The notes below the pieces were generated by a model. That model had not been told where the DNA came from, ran no database searches, and saw nothing but the letters and a program-made list of their open reading frames with translations. This document shows, piece by piece, positions 42,919-52,072 of a stretch of DNA of 64,000 bases. The position numbers and the translations under genes are program-made. Where the stretch lies: contig NZ_FCOU01000013.1 of assembly GCF_900046475.1 (NCBI RefSeq), positions 1 to 64,000 of the forward strand. The letters are read 5' to 3'. The DNA comes from Collinsella ihumii (GTDB taxonomy: Bacteria > Actinomycetota > Coriobacteriia > Coriobacteriales > Coriobacteriaceae). Each line of letters opens with the position of its first letter. The first letter of the stretch is position 1.

Positions 42919-45900
42919 ATGGAATTCAAGTTCAGCATCCAAGAGTATCAGACGCGCGCGGCGGATTCGGTGGCGCGCGTGTTCGACGGGCAGCCCAAGG
43001 TCGAGGGACAGCAGTTCGTGCGCGATCTTGGCCGTACGCGGTTCGACACAAAGACGGGTACGGAGGCCATCCAGTATGAATCCTCGGACGGCTATCGCAA
43101 CGCTCCGCTTGCGCTAGGTCCTGATGCGTTGCTGGATAACATCCACAAGATACAGGACGGCAACCTCATCGAGCGTTCCTCAGCGCTTCACCATGCACTC
43201 GGCGCCTGCGAGCTCGACGTTGAGATGGAGACGGGCACGGGCAAGACCTACGTCTACACCGAGACCATCTTCGAGCTCAATCGCCGCTACGGGTGGTCGA
43301 AGTTCATCATCGTAGTGCCGAGCGTCGCCATCCGTGAGGGCGTAGCAAAATCACTTGCCGTGACGGAACGGCACTTCGCGGAGCGTTACGGTAAGCGAAT
43401 CTGGTGGTTCGTCTACAACAGCAGCCGTCTGAACGAACTCGACAGCTTCGCCAGCCGCAGCGATATCTCCGTCATGGTCATCAATATGCAGGCTTTCAAC
43501 GCGTTTGATGAGTCCAAAAACAAGGAGGGCCGCGGCGGCGACAAAACGGCGCGCATCATGTTCTCCGAGCGCGATGACTTCGGCAGTCGACGCCCCATCG
43601 ACGTGCTCGCCGCCACCAACCCCATCCTCATCCTCGATGAGCCGCAGAAGATGGGCAAGAAGAACAGCGCCACGCGCAAGGCAATGCAGCAGTTCAGGCC
43701 CTTGTTCTCCCTCGACTATTCCGCCACGCACGCCGAGCACCACAACGAGGTGTATGCGCTCGATGCGCTCGACGCCTACAACATGCGTCTCGTGAAGCGC
43801 ATCGAGGTGAAGGGTTTTGAGGTGCGGGGTATGCGCGGGACCGATGGATACCTTTGCCTGCAGGAGATTCGCGTGAGCAAGAATCATCCTCCGGTAGCGG
43901 TAATTGAGTTCACGCGTCGCATGGCAAGCGGAAGCATGAAGCGCGCCGTGAGGCAGTTCAACGAAGGCGATGACATCTTTGTCGCCTCGGGTGAGCTCGA
44001 AGCATACCGAAACGATTTCGTGATCGCGGAGATTGTTCCCGATCAGTGGGGCGCGTTAGGCCACGTCCGTTTCCGCAACGGCGAGGAGATCTGCTGCGGT
44101 GAGGTGGTGGGCGACTCCACCGGTGAGGATCTGCGTCGTGTGCAGATTCGTGAAACGATCAAGAGCCACATCCAAAAGGAGGAGGCTCTGTACGAGCGCG
44201 GCATCAAATGCCTCTCGCTCTTCTTCATCGACGAGGTGGCGAAATACCGCGCATACGATGACGACGGCAATGAGCTCACCGTCGGATACGGGAAGGTCTT
44301 CGAGGAAGAATACGCGGCGGCGGTCCGCGAGCGCCTCAGCAATCCGCAGATTGGCGATGAGCTGCCCGGATCCTACTCGGCATATCTTTCGAGCTTTACC
44401 GCTGACCAGGTGCACAAGGGGTACTTCTCTATCGACAAGAAGGGACGTGCGGTTGACAGCAAAACCAAGCGCGGCAGCGAGGATTCAGACGACGAGAGTG
44501 CGTACGACCTCATCCTCAAGAACAAAGAACGCCTGCTCTCCTTTGACGAGCCGACGCGCTTCATCTTTAGCCATTCGGCGCTGCGCGAGGGCTGGGATAA
44601 CCCCAACGTATTCCAAATCTGCACGCTCAAGGAGTCCGGTTCCGAGACGAGCAAGCGTCAGGAAGTCGGGCGCGGCATGCGCCTGTGCGTGAATCGCGAT
44701 GGCGACCGTCAGGACGTTTCCGCGCTGGGCGAGAATATGGTGCAGCGGGTGAATCTCCTCACGGTGATTGCGTCCGAAAGTTATACGTCGTACGTAAAGG
44801 GCCTTCAGGACGGCATGCGAGAGGAGCTGCGCAAGCGTCCTCAAGCGGTCACCGAGCAGTACCTGCTTCGCTTCCGCATTCCAAACGAGCAGGGTATCGA
44901 TATCGAATTCGATAGCTCGCAGGCGAGTATCGCACATGGATTCCTCGAGACGTTCGGCTATGTGGATAAGGACGGCGCCGTGACCGATCGCTATCGGGAT
45001 GGCGGGATTCGCGATGCGGATATCGCTTCATTGCCCGAGTCGTCCCGCACGGTTATCGAGCAGACGCGCCCGCTCATAGACGCAGCGCTGGCGAGCGTGT
45101 ACGACCAGTCTGTGCTCGACGGCATGTTTGAGAACGGCCTCGAGACGAAAGTGACCTCGAATCCGCTGAACGAGAACTTCGGGAGGAAGGAGTTTCAGGA
45201 ACTCTGGAACCGCATCAACTTCAAGCAGGCATATACCGTGCATTTTGATGATGCGGAACTGCGGCGCAAGGCGATCGATAACATCGATCGCAGCCTGACG
45301 GTATCGAAGGTGAGCTATCGGATGATAGTCGGAGAGCAACGGGAGTCCGCACGCGAGGACGAGCTTGCCGATGGATCGCATTTCTCCGTGCATAGCAGGA
45401 AGACCATGGACCTTGCGGCATCTGCTCCCGTCAACGTGAAGTACGATTTGGTGGGCGAGGTCGCTGCGCGCGCCCACATAACCCGCAAGAGTGCGGCAGC
45501 GATTCTATCCGGTATGAGTGCGTACAAGTTCCGCATGTTCCAGGACAACCCTGAAGAGTTCATCGCCAAGGTGGCCGCCGCCATCGTGGACGAGAAGGCA
45601 GCGATGGTGGTCGAGCACATCAGCTATAACCGGCTGAGCGAGCGGTACGACTCCGCCATCTTTACCGAGGAGATGCCCGAGAACCTTTCGCGTGCCTACC
45701 ATGCCCGCAAGAACGTTCAGGACTACGTGTTTCCCGATGGCTCGGCGGAGCGGTCGGTGGAGCGCCGCTTTGCAGAGGACCTCGATGCAGCGGAAGAGGT
45801 GTGCGTGTACGCGAAGCTGCCGCGCGCCTTCCAGATTCCGACGCCGGTGGGGAACTATGCGCCGGACTGGGCGATTGCGTTCAAGCGCGGCACGGTCAAG

Positions 45901-46074
45901 CACGTATTCTTCGTTGCGGAAACGAAGGGGTCCATGAAGAGCATGCAGCTGCGCGGGGTGGAGCGGGCGAAAATCGCATGCGCCCGTAAGCTGTTCAATA
46001 GTTTGGGCGATGCCGATGTGCGCTACGACGCCGTCGACAGCTTCGAGAGCCTGCTCGATCTTGTACGAGGATAA
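42919..46074 (+). CDS. res: Type III restriction enzyme Res subunit
   Basis: A 1051-residue helicase-nuclease. P-loop METGTGKTYVYTETI (about 103-117), the DEAD-like box ILILDEPQKMG, SATHAEHHN, FIFSHSALREGWDNPNVFQI and QEVGRGMRLCVN form the motor. The C-terminal PD-(D/E)xK nuclease is YAPDWAIAFKRG with VFFVAETKGS about ten residues later. With Mod it makes an ATP-dependent type III restriction enzyme that cuts about 25 bases from the site. It has its own start after the antiparallel pair; AAAGGTTATAACC lies just upstream. Confidence 0.93.
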   Translation: MEFKFSIQEYQTRAADSVARVFDGQPKVEGQQFVRDLGRTRFDTKTGTEAIQYESSDGYRNAPLALGPDALLDNIHKIQDGNLIERSSALHHALGACELDVEMETGTGKTYVYTETIFELNRRYGWSKFIIVVPSVAIREGVAKSLAVTERHFAERYGKRIWWFVYNSSRLNELDSFASRSDISVMVINMQAFNAFDESKNKEGRGGDKTARIMFSERDDFGSRRPIDVLAATNPILILDEPQKMGKKNSATRKAMQQFRPLFSLDYSATHAEHHNEVYALDALDAYNMRLVKRIEVKGFEVRGMRGTDGYLCLQEIRVSKNHPPVAVIEFTRRMASGSMKRAVRQFNEGDDIFVASGELEAYRNDFVIAEIVPDQWGALGHVRFRNGEEICCGEVVGDSTGEDLRRVQIRETIKSHIQKEEALYERGIKCLSLFFIDEVAKYRAYDDDGNELTVGYGKVFEEEYAAAVRERLSNPQIGDELPGSYSAYLSSFTADQVHKGYFSIDKKGRAVDSKTKRGSEDSDDESAYDLILKNKERLLSFDEPTRFIFSHSALREGWDNPNVFQICTLKESGSETSKRQEVGRGMRLCVNRDGDRQDVSALGENMVQRVNLLTVIASESYTSYVKGLQDGMREELRKRPQAVTEQYLLRFRIPNEQGIDIEFDSSQASIAHGFLETFGYVDKDGAVTDRYRDGGIRDADIASLPESSRTVIEQTRPLIDAALASVYDQSVLDGMFENGLETKVTSNPLNENFGRKEFQELWNRINFKQAYTVHFDDAELRRKAIDNIDRSLTVSKVSYRMIVGEQRESAREDELADGSHFSVHSRKTMDLAASAPVNVKYDLVGEVAARAHITRKSAAAILSGMSAYKFRMFQDNPEEFIAKVAAAIVDEKAAMVVEHISYNRLSERYDSAIFTEEMPENLSRAYHARKNVQDYVFPDGSAERSVERRFAEDLDAAEEVCVYAKLPRAFQIPTPVGNYAPDWAIAFKRGTVKHVFFVAETKGSMKSMQLRGVERAKIACARKLFNSLGDADVRYDAVDSFESLLDLVRG

Positions 46075-46203
46075 CGTTTCGGGATGATCGGAGGGCTTGT
46101 TTCATAGTTCGGAATTGTGGAGGAGTGGGCGATAGGGATTCATCCTGCATATGTCACCATAGTAGAATGGCTGGTCGAAGCATCGCTGTAACAAGGAGGC
46201 CCC

Positions 46204-47343
46204 ATGGACCAGAGCCTGTTCACCTACGATATCGTCGCCGAGGATCCCAAGACGCATGCGCGCGCGGGCATCCTGCACACGCCGCATGGCGATATCGAGA
46301 CGCCCATCTTCATGCCGGTGGGCACCAAGGCCAACGTTAAGGGCATCCCCACCGAGACCGTGCGTGAGCTCGGTGCGCAGATCGTGCTCGCCAACACCTA
46401 TCACCTGGCCATGCGTCCCGGCGAGGACCTGATCGATGAGCTCGGCGGCCTGCACACCTTCATGAACTGGCACGGGCCGATCCTGACCGATTCGGGCGGC
46501 TTCCAGGTGTTTTCCCATGGCGACGCCGTCAAGCTGACCGATGACGGCGTGCGCTTCATCGCCACCGACTACGACGGGTCGCATATCTTCTGGACGCCCG
46601 AGGACAACATGGCGATCGCCCAGAAGCTCGGATCCGACATCTGCATGCAGCTCGACCAGTGCCCGGGCTATCCGGCCACGCGCGCCTACGTCGAGCGCGC
46701 CGTGGAGCTCTCCAGCATGTGGGCGGAGCGCTGCTACGCCGCGCACACCCGTCCCGACCAGGCGCTTTTCGGCATCGTGCAGGGTGGCATGCATCTCGAT
46801 CTGCGCCTGCGCTCCCTGCGCCATCTCGAGGAGTGCGGAGACTTCCCGGGCTACGGCATCGGTGGCTATTCGGTGGGCGAGGACCACGAGACGATGTTCG
46901 AGTCGCTGACGCCGCTCGCGTCCGAATACATGCCCAAGCACAAGCCCCGCTACCTCATGGGCGTGGGCAATCCCACGACGCTGGTGCGCGGCGTCGGGAT
47001 CGGTATCGACATGTTCGACTGCGTGCTGCCGACGCGCACCGGGCGCATGGGCACGGCGTTCTCTCACGAGGGCCGTCTGAACTTCCGCAACGCGCGCTTT
47101 GCCCGCGACGCGGGGCCCATCGACCCGCAGTGTACCTGCCCGGTGTGCACCGGCGGCTACAGCCGTGCGCTCATCCGCCACATGGTGACGCAAAAGGAGA
47201 TGCTCGGCGGCATCCTGCTGTCGATGCACAACATCTATTTCCTGCTAGACCTCATGCGCCGTGCGCGCCAAGCCATCATCGACGGCCGCTATGCCGAGTT
47301 CCAGCAGGAGTGGATGGACAGCCCCGCCGCCCAAGATTACTGA
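46204..47343 (+). CDS. tgt: Queuine/preQ1 tRNA-guanine transglycosylase
   Basis: A 379-residue enzyme that exchanges guanine 34 for preQ1 in GU(N)-anticodon tRNAs. The catalytic region is ILTDSGGFQVFSHGD with the nucleophilic Asp, with QLDQCPGYPATR and GIVQGGMHLDLRLRSL. The zinc site is CTCPVCTGGYSRALIRH with a later His. GGAGGCCCC sits before the ATG. It is the first host gene to the right of the restriction island; the 129 bases between hold no other feature I can name. Confidence 0.96.
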   Translation: MDQSLFTYDIVAEDPKTHARAGILHTPHGDIETPIFMPVGTKANVKGIPTETVRELGAQIVLANTYHLAMRPGEDLIDELGGLHTFMNWHGPILTDSGGFQVFSHGDAVKLTDDGVRFIATDYDGSHIFWTPEDNMAIAQKLGSDICMQLDQCPGYPATRAYVERAVELSSMWAERCYAAHTRPDQALFGIVQGGMHLDLRLRSLRHLEECGDFPGYGIGGYSVGEDHETMFESLTPLASEYMPKHKPRYLMGVGNPTTLVRGVGIGIDMFDCVLPTRTGRMGTAFSHEGRLNFRNARFARDAGPIDPQCTCPVCTGGYSRALIRHMVTQKEMLGGILLSMHNIYFLLDLMRRARQAIIDGRYAEFQQEWMDSPAAQDY

Positions 47344-47352
47344 TCGATATTT

Positions 47353-47393
47353 CCCGAGGAGAGGACCGATCAGCTCGCGCCTTCCTCCTCGGG
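47353..47393 (+). terminator. Hairpin after tgt
   Basis: A perfect 9-bp stem CCCGAGGAG / CTCCTCGGG with a long loop, directly after the tgt stop. No T tract follows. It is immediately followed by the larger inverted repeat at 47415-47493. Confidence 0.5.
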
Positions 47394-47414
47394 ATGGGGG
47401 CGAAGAGGGGCCGA

Positions 47415-47493
47415 TGACACAAAACGGGCTGTTTGGCACGCTAACTCCTTTTACAGACCCCCTTTAGCGTGCCAAACGGTCCGCTCTGTGTCA
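47415..47493. repeat. 79-bp inverted repeat with 30-base arms
   Basis: Arms TGACACAAAACGGGCTGTTT... (47415-47444) and ...GTCCGCTCTGTGTCA (47464-47493) match at 26 of 30 positions, with the inner 14 bases (GTTTGGCACGCTAA) exact. The loop is 19 bases. It lies between convergent tgt and DUF2252 genes and may act as a two-way terminator or be a dispersed palindromic repeat. Confidence 0.72.
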
Positions 47494-47583
47494 CGGGCCC
47501 CCGCGTCGTCCTTCGCGGAAGACGCGGGGGCGCGTTTGGGCGATGGCGCCGCCGTGTGCGGAAATGAATCGATCGACGTCTCG

Positions 47584-48981
47584 CTAGGATAGCAGGCGTT
47601 CGCAGAAGAGCCGGTAGTCGGCCTCGTTTTGGTCTGCGTAGGCCTGCGAGAACTCCCAGAGCGCATCGTCGAAGGCGTTTCCGTCTCCCAGATACGCCGC
47701 GATGGCCACGCCGTCCCCGGTGCGCGCGTGCGCGTGCGCGAGCGCCCAGGCGCACAGGCGCGCTGTGCTGGCAAGGCCCTCCTCGCCGATCTTCTCGAGG
47801 TCGATCGAGCCCTTGCCGTTCCACAGCTGGCGTACGTAGTAGTCGCGCGTGCGACCGCAGGGAAGCTCGATGCCCGTCCATCCGAGCAGGATGTCGCTGG
47901 TCGATTGGATGAGCTTCTGCCCCTGGACGACGCGCTCGCCGTGGGACGAGAACGGGGTGGCGCGATAGAACCGCTCGACCACCGACGTCCCCGCCTCCTT
48001 GATCTGCAGAACCAGCGGATCGTCTCGGTCCTTGCCGTGCAGCAGCGCCACCCAGGCGCGGGTTCCCACGCTGCCCACGCCGACGACCTTGCGCGCGATG
48101 TCGTCGGGACGGTACCGGTTGACCAGGCAGCGCTTGTCATACGAAAGGTTGTCGAGGTAGCCGGCGTACAGCGCCCCGATGCGGCGGGCCACCTCGGCAC
48201 TGTCGGCCCCTTCGAACCGGCCGAGGTCGTCGAGCGGGACGAGCTCGGGCGGCTCGCTGAGAAAGCGCATCGTCCCGTCCTCGCGGCAGCGGGCGAGCCT
48301 GTCGGCCGCCCGGACGTTGTCCTTTGCGCGCGCCTTCTCTATGGCGCGGCGGAGCGTCTTGCTCTGCTTGCCGTTGAGCTCCTCCTCAAACTGGCCGACG
48401 GTCTGCTCGACATCGAGATGTGCGTACCAGATATCGAGCTCGCGCATCTCGGCGAAGCGCGCCATGTTCTTGCGGTACGCCTTGGCGCAGGCGCGCACGG
48501 CATCCTCTCGCTCCGACGGGTCGAAGCCTCGGTCGCGCCCGCAGATCTCGACACTCGCGGCGAGGCGCTTGATATCCCATTCCCACGGGCCGGGAGCGGT
48601 CTCGTCGAAATCGTTGATGTCGAAGACCAGGTGCCTGGTGGGACTCGAGAAGATCCCGAAGTTCGCGATGTGCGCGTCGCCCACGCACTGGACCTCGATG
48701 CCGGTGCTCGGCGTGCTCGCCAGGTCGTGCGCCATGATGATGGCGCTGCCGCGATAGAACGTGAAGGGGGATGCCCCCATGCGCTCGTAGCGCAGCCCGA
48801 TGAGCTCCTGGACGCGCTCGGAGGACTGCTCTTCGATCAGGTCGATGACCTCGTCGCGGTGCTCCTCGACAGTCCAGGCCCCGTGCGAGGAGCGGGGGCA
48901 TGCCTCGCGCGCGGCGCGTCCGCGCTCGCGGCGGGTGAGGTCGTCTCCGCGCTGGCGGCGGTCGGGTGTCGTCTTGGGCAT
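47584..48981 (-). CDS. DUF2252 family protein
   Basis: A 465-residue cytoplasmic protein of DUF2252, an uncharacterised family with a protein-kinase-like fold. Landmarks are RYERMGASPFTFYRGSAIIM, VQCVGDAHIANFGIF, VFDINDFDETAPGPWEWDIK (metal/catalytic-like Asp cluster), KVVGVGSVGTRAWVALL and LAHAHARTGDGVAIAAYLGD. Small-molecule phosphotransfer is suspected from the fold only. AAAGGAG precedes the ATG. It is convergent with tgt and divergent from the ATP-grasp gene. Confidence 0.87.
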   Translation of the reverse strand: MPKTTPDRRQRGDDLTRRERGRAAREACPRSSHGAWTVEEHRDEVIDLIEEQSSERVQELIGLRYERMGASPFTFYRGSAIIMAHDLASTPSTGIEVQCVGDAHIANFGIFSSPTRHLVFDINDFDETAPGPWEWDIKRLAASVEICGRDRGFDPSEREDAVRACAKAYRKNMARFAEMRELDIWYAHLDVEQTVGQFEEELNGKQSKTLRRAIEKARAKDNVRAADRLARCREDGTMRFLSEPPELVPLDDLGRFEGADSAEVARRIGALYAGYLDNLSYDKRCLVNRYRPDDIARKVVGVGSVGTRAWVALLHGKDRDDPLVLQIKEAGTSVVERFYRATPFSSHGERVVQGQKLIQSTSDILLGWTGIELPCGRTRDYYVRQLWNGKGSIDLEKIGEEGLASTARLCAWALAHAHARTGDGVAIAAYLGDGNAFDDALWEFSQAYADQNEADYRLFCERLLS

Positions 48982-49225
48982 GGCGGGCTCCTTTCTTCTG
49001 GGAGATGCCGGTCGGCCCTGCGCGTCCGTCGGCGCCGTACCGGGCGCGCGGACACCTGGCCGATGGTCCCCTCGGCATCATTGTTGCACGTCATCGTTGC
49101 AGCGTGATCGCGCTTTTCAATCATCTGTGGAGGGGTCCCATATTACGGCTCTCCATGCAAGGCGGTGTGCGAGCTGAGCTATACTCAACAAGCTATTGAT
49201 TTGCAGATCTGAGGGAGGGGCCGGC

Positions 49226-50239
49226 ATGGGTCGTCTCGGATATATCTTTCGCTGTATCGCCCATATGGATTACGGTGCGCTGTTCGATACGGTGAGCCGC
49301 GTGCACGAGAAGAACCGCAAGAACCGCGCCTGGCTGTTCTTCGATATCGTCAAATGCGGCTTCAAGTTCGGCGCGGGCTATAAGGACTACGACCTGCTCG
49401 AGTTCTACAACATGGACGATGCCCACCGCGCGACCTTCGTGACGCGCGGCGTCAACAACACCATCGTGCGCATGCTGAACGACCCCGAGTACTACCACTG
49501 CATCGACGACAAGTTCGAGTTCTACACCAACTTCTCCGACTACCTGCACCGCGGGTGGCTGCACTTCTCGGCATGCCCCAAGGAGGACTTCATCGCCTTC
49601 ATGGCCGATCGCGACCAGATCATGGCCAAGCCGAGCGACAAGTCTTGCGGCCAGGGCGTCGAGAAGCTCAAGAAGGCGGATTTCGATTCACTTGACGCCA
49701 TGTACGACTACCTGAAGCGCGCCGATATCGACCTGGTCGAGGACGTTGTTGTCCAGCATCCCGCCATGGCCGCCATCAATCCCGGTTCGGTGAACACCAT
49801 CCGCGTCTATACCATCCTAGCCGACGGCGAGCCGCACGTGATCTACGCGTGCATCCGCATGGGTAACTCCGACCGACCGGTGGACAATATCAACGCGGGC
49901 GGCATGTATTCGGTGGTCGATCTGGAGACCGGCAAGATCGCCGGTCCCGCCTGCGACAAGAACTACCATGTCTACGAGCGCCATCCGCGTACGGGCACCC
50001 TGCTGACCGGCTACCAGATCCCGCTGTGGGACCAGGTCATGAACCTGTGCCTCAAGGCGGCGACGCGCATCCCGCAGATGGGTTATGTGGGCTGGGACGT
50101 GGCCATCACCGAGGACGGCCCGCTGTTCATCGAGGCCAACAACCTGCCGGGCCACGACGCCTTCCCGCAGATGCCCTCGCAGGCGCCCGACCATATCGGG
50201 TTCAAGCCCGAGTTCCAGAAGTACCTCAAGGGGCTGTAG
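49226..50239 (+). CDS. Sugar-transfer-associated ATP-grasp protein
   Basis: A 337-residue ATP-grasp enzyme of the group often found with exopolysaccharide and sugar-transfer genes. The ATP site includes IMAKPSDKSCGQGVEKLK, the substrate region NPGSVNTIRVYTIL, INAGGMYSVVDLETG, and the metal-binding end GYVGWDVAITEDGPLFIEAN. It probably ligates an acid to an amine or thiol group on a glycan or lipid precursor; the actual substrate is unknown. GAGGGAGG lies before the ATG at 49226. No polysaccharide cluster is adjacent. A terminator follows at 50356. Confidence 0.83.
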   Translation: MGRLGYIFRCIAHMDYGALFDTVSRVHEKNRKNRAWLFFDIVKCGFKFGAGYKDYDLLEFYNMDDAHRATFVTRGVNNTIVRMLNDPEYYHCIDDKFEFYTNFSDYLHRGWLHFSACPKEDFIAFMADRDQIMAKPSDKSCGQGVEKLKKADFDSLDAMYDYLKRADIDLVEDVVVQHPAMAAINPGSVNTIRVYTILADGEPHVIYACIRMGNSDRPVDNINAGGMYSVVDLETGKIAGPACDKNYHVYERHPRTGTLLTGYQIPLWDQVMNLCLKAATRIPQMGYVGWDVAITEDGPLFIEANNLPGHDAFPQMPSQAPDHIGFKPEFQKYLKGL

Positions 50240-50355
50240 TACGACGTCTGTCGATCTGCTTTGCGTGCCTTTTTTGGGTCTCGTTGCGTTCTTCTCGCAT
50301 CGATCTCGCGCAGGTGGTCGTCGGGCGCGGGAGCTTCTGATCGATGTTTCGCGTA

Positions 50356-50390
50356 AGCGGCGTCCCAAGAGGGGCGCCGCTATCGTTTTC
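50356..50390 (+). terminator. Rho-independent terminator
   Basis: AGCGGCGTCCC and GGGGCGCCGCT form an 11-bp stem with one wobble pair, followed after three bases by CGTTTTC. It closes the ATP-grasp transcript. Confidence 0.75.
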
Positions 50391-50526
50391 TGCCCCGTCG
50401 AGCCGTGCCAGGTCCGCCGACGACGTCTTGCCGAGCCGGATGCGCCGCTGGTGGAAGGCCTTGTTGAGAATGAGTCCCGATATATTACGATGGCTGTGAT
50501 GATCGCCCCGAAACGAGGGAGGAACC

Positions 50527-51957
50527 ATGGCCAAGTACCGGTGTCCCATGTGCGGTTGGGTGTACGACGAGCAGGCGGAGGGGGCTCCTTTCTCGGAGCT
50601 CGAGCGCTGCCCCATGTGCGGGGCGCCTGCGGCCGAATTCTATCCGGTGGAGGATGACGGGGTGACGCCCGCGCCCGTCGATCCCGCGCCGGCACCTGTC
50701 TCCGCCTCCGTGCCGAAGGAGGCGGGAGGGTCGCTTGCCATTCCGGCCGAGCTGCGGAGGGTCGATCCTGCCATCCGCCATATGGACACCATCCACGCGC
50801 TCGCGGAGCACGGGCGCATCCCGGACGGGGCCATGGCGACGACGCTGCCGCTGCCACGCTGGGAGGACATCTTGGTGCTCGGTGCCCAGCTGTCGCCCAT
50901 GCCGCTCGCCGACGGCGCCCCGGTCGATATCGGCTGCACCATCGGGCCCAAGGCCGACCGCCCGCTTGCTCTCGAAGGCCCCGCGTTCGTGTCGCACATG
51001 TCATTCGGCGCCCTGTCGCGTGAAGCCAAGATCGCCCTTGCCCGCGGAGCCGCCGCAGCGGGCACCGCAACCTGTTCGGGCGAGGGCGGCATCTTGCCCG
51101 AGGAGCTTGCCGAGGCGGGCGGCCGCTACATCTTCGAGTTCGCCCCGTTGCGCTACTCGGTTACCGATGAGAACCTGCGCGCCGCCGGTGCGGTCGAGAT
51201 CAAGATCGGCCAAGGGACCAAGCCCGGTATGGGCGGGCATCTGCCGGGCGAGAAGGTTACCGAGGAGATCGCGCGCATCCGCGGGCGCCGGCCGGGGGAG
51301 GACATCGTGTCGCCCTCGACCATACCGGGCGTGGAGACCATTGACGACCTGCGGATGCTCGTCGACGAGCTGCGCGAGCGGAGCTGCGGTGCGCCGATCG
51401 GCATCAAGCTCGCAGCGGGCCATATCGAGCGCGATGTGGCGTCGGCCGTCCTCGCGGGTGCCGACTTCATCACCATCGACGGTCGCGGCGGGGCGACGGG
51501 CGCCTCGCCGGTCATGCTGCGCGACGCGAGCTCGGTGCCCACCATCTTCGCGCTTGCGCGCGCCCGCCGCTGCCTGGACGAGCTTGGCTCTTCGGCGAGC
51601 CTGATCATCACCGGCGGGCTGCGGGTCGCCTCCGATATCGTCAAGGCCCTCGCCATGGGTGCCGACGCCGTGGCGCTGGCGAGCGCCTCGCTTATGGCGC
51701 TCGGTTGCCAGCAGTACCGCATCTGCGGCAGCGGCATGTGCCCCATGGGCATCGCCACGCAGGATCCGGAGCTGCGCGCTCGTCTGGACGTGGATGCGGG
51801 CGCGCGCCGCGTGGAGAACTTCTACCGCGCGACCTTCGATGACCTGCGGATGTTCTGCCGGGTGACGGGGCATCCGTCCATCTCTGAGCTGGGCCTCGAC
51901 GACCTGGTGACAACCGACGCCGGTATCGCTGAGCGCTGCGGCATCGCGCGCGCATAA
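50527..51957 (+). CDS. Rubredoxin-glutamate synthase-like FMN protein
   Basis: A 476-residue fusion. Residues 1-40 are a rubredoxin-type metal site (YRCPMCGWVYDEQ and ERCPMCGAPAAEF). After a Pro/Ala linker, residues about 95-470 match the FMN-binding half of glutamate synthase: HMSFGALSREAKIALARGAA, IKIGQGTKPGMGGHLPGEKV, FITIDGRGGATGASP, GADAVALASASLMALGCQQY. The iron-sulfur cysteines are in CGSGMCPMGIATQ. No glutaminase domain is present. Such proteins occur in anaerobes and archaea as GltB-like oxidoreductases of uncertain substrate. GAGGGAGG lies before the ATG. Confidence 0.87.
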   Translation: MAKYRCPMCGWVYDEQAEGAPFSELERCPMCGAPAAEFYPVEDDGVTPAPVDPAPAPVSASVPKEAGGSLAIPAELRRVDPAIRHMDTIHALAEHGRIPDGAMATTLPLPRWEDILVLGAQLSPMPLADGAPVDIGCTIGPKADRPLALEGPAFVSHMSFGALSREAKIALARGAAAAGTATCSGEGGILPEELAEAGGRYIFEFAPLRYSVTDENLRAAGAVEIKIGQGTKPGMGGHLPGEKVTEEIARIRGRRPGEDIVSPSTIPGVETIDDLRMLVDELRERSCGAPIGIKLAAGHIERDVASAVLAGADFITIDGRGGATGASPVMLRDASSVPTIFALARARRCLDELGSSASLIITGGLRVASDIVKALAMGADAVALASASLMALGCQQYRICGSGMCPMGIATQDPELRARLDVDAGARRVENFYRATFDDLRMFCRVTGHPSISELGLDDLVTTDAGIAERCGIARA

Positions 51958-52072
51958 GCAAAGGGGCGGGCCCGCCGTTGCGGTGGGTTGAGCGCGCTTG
52001 TACGGGGAATACTGAGGGCATGCGGCATCCGTGCGTTGTCGCATGCCCCGTTTCCTGTTGCGAGGAGGCCCC

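Noticed and set aside
36414-46074. BREX or DISARM system
   Set aside because: No PglZ-type phosphatase, BrxL, BrxC, DrmA or DrmB (DUF1998) proteins are present. The methyltransferase and nuclease are of type III restriction kind.
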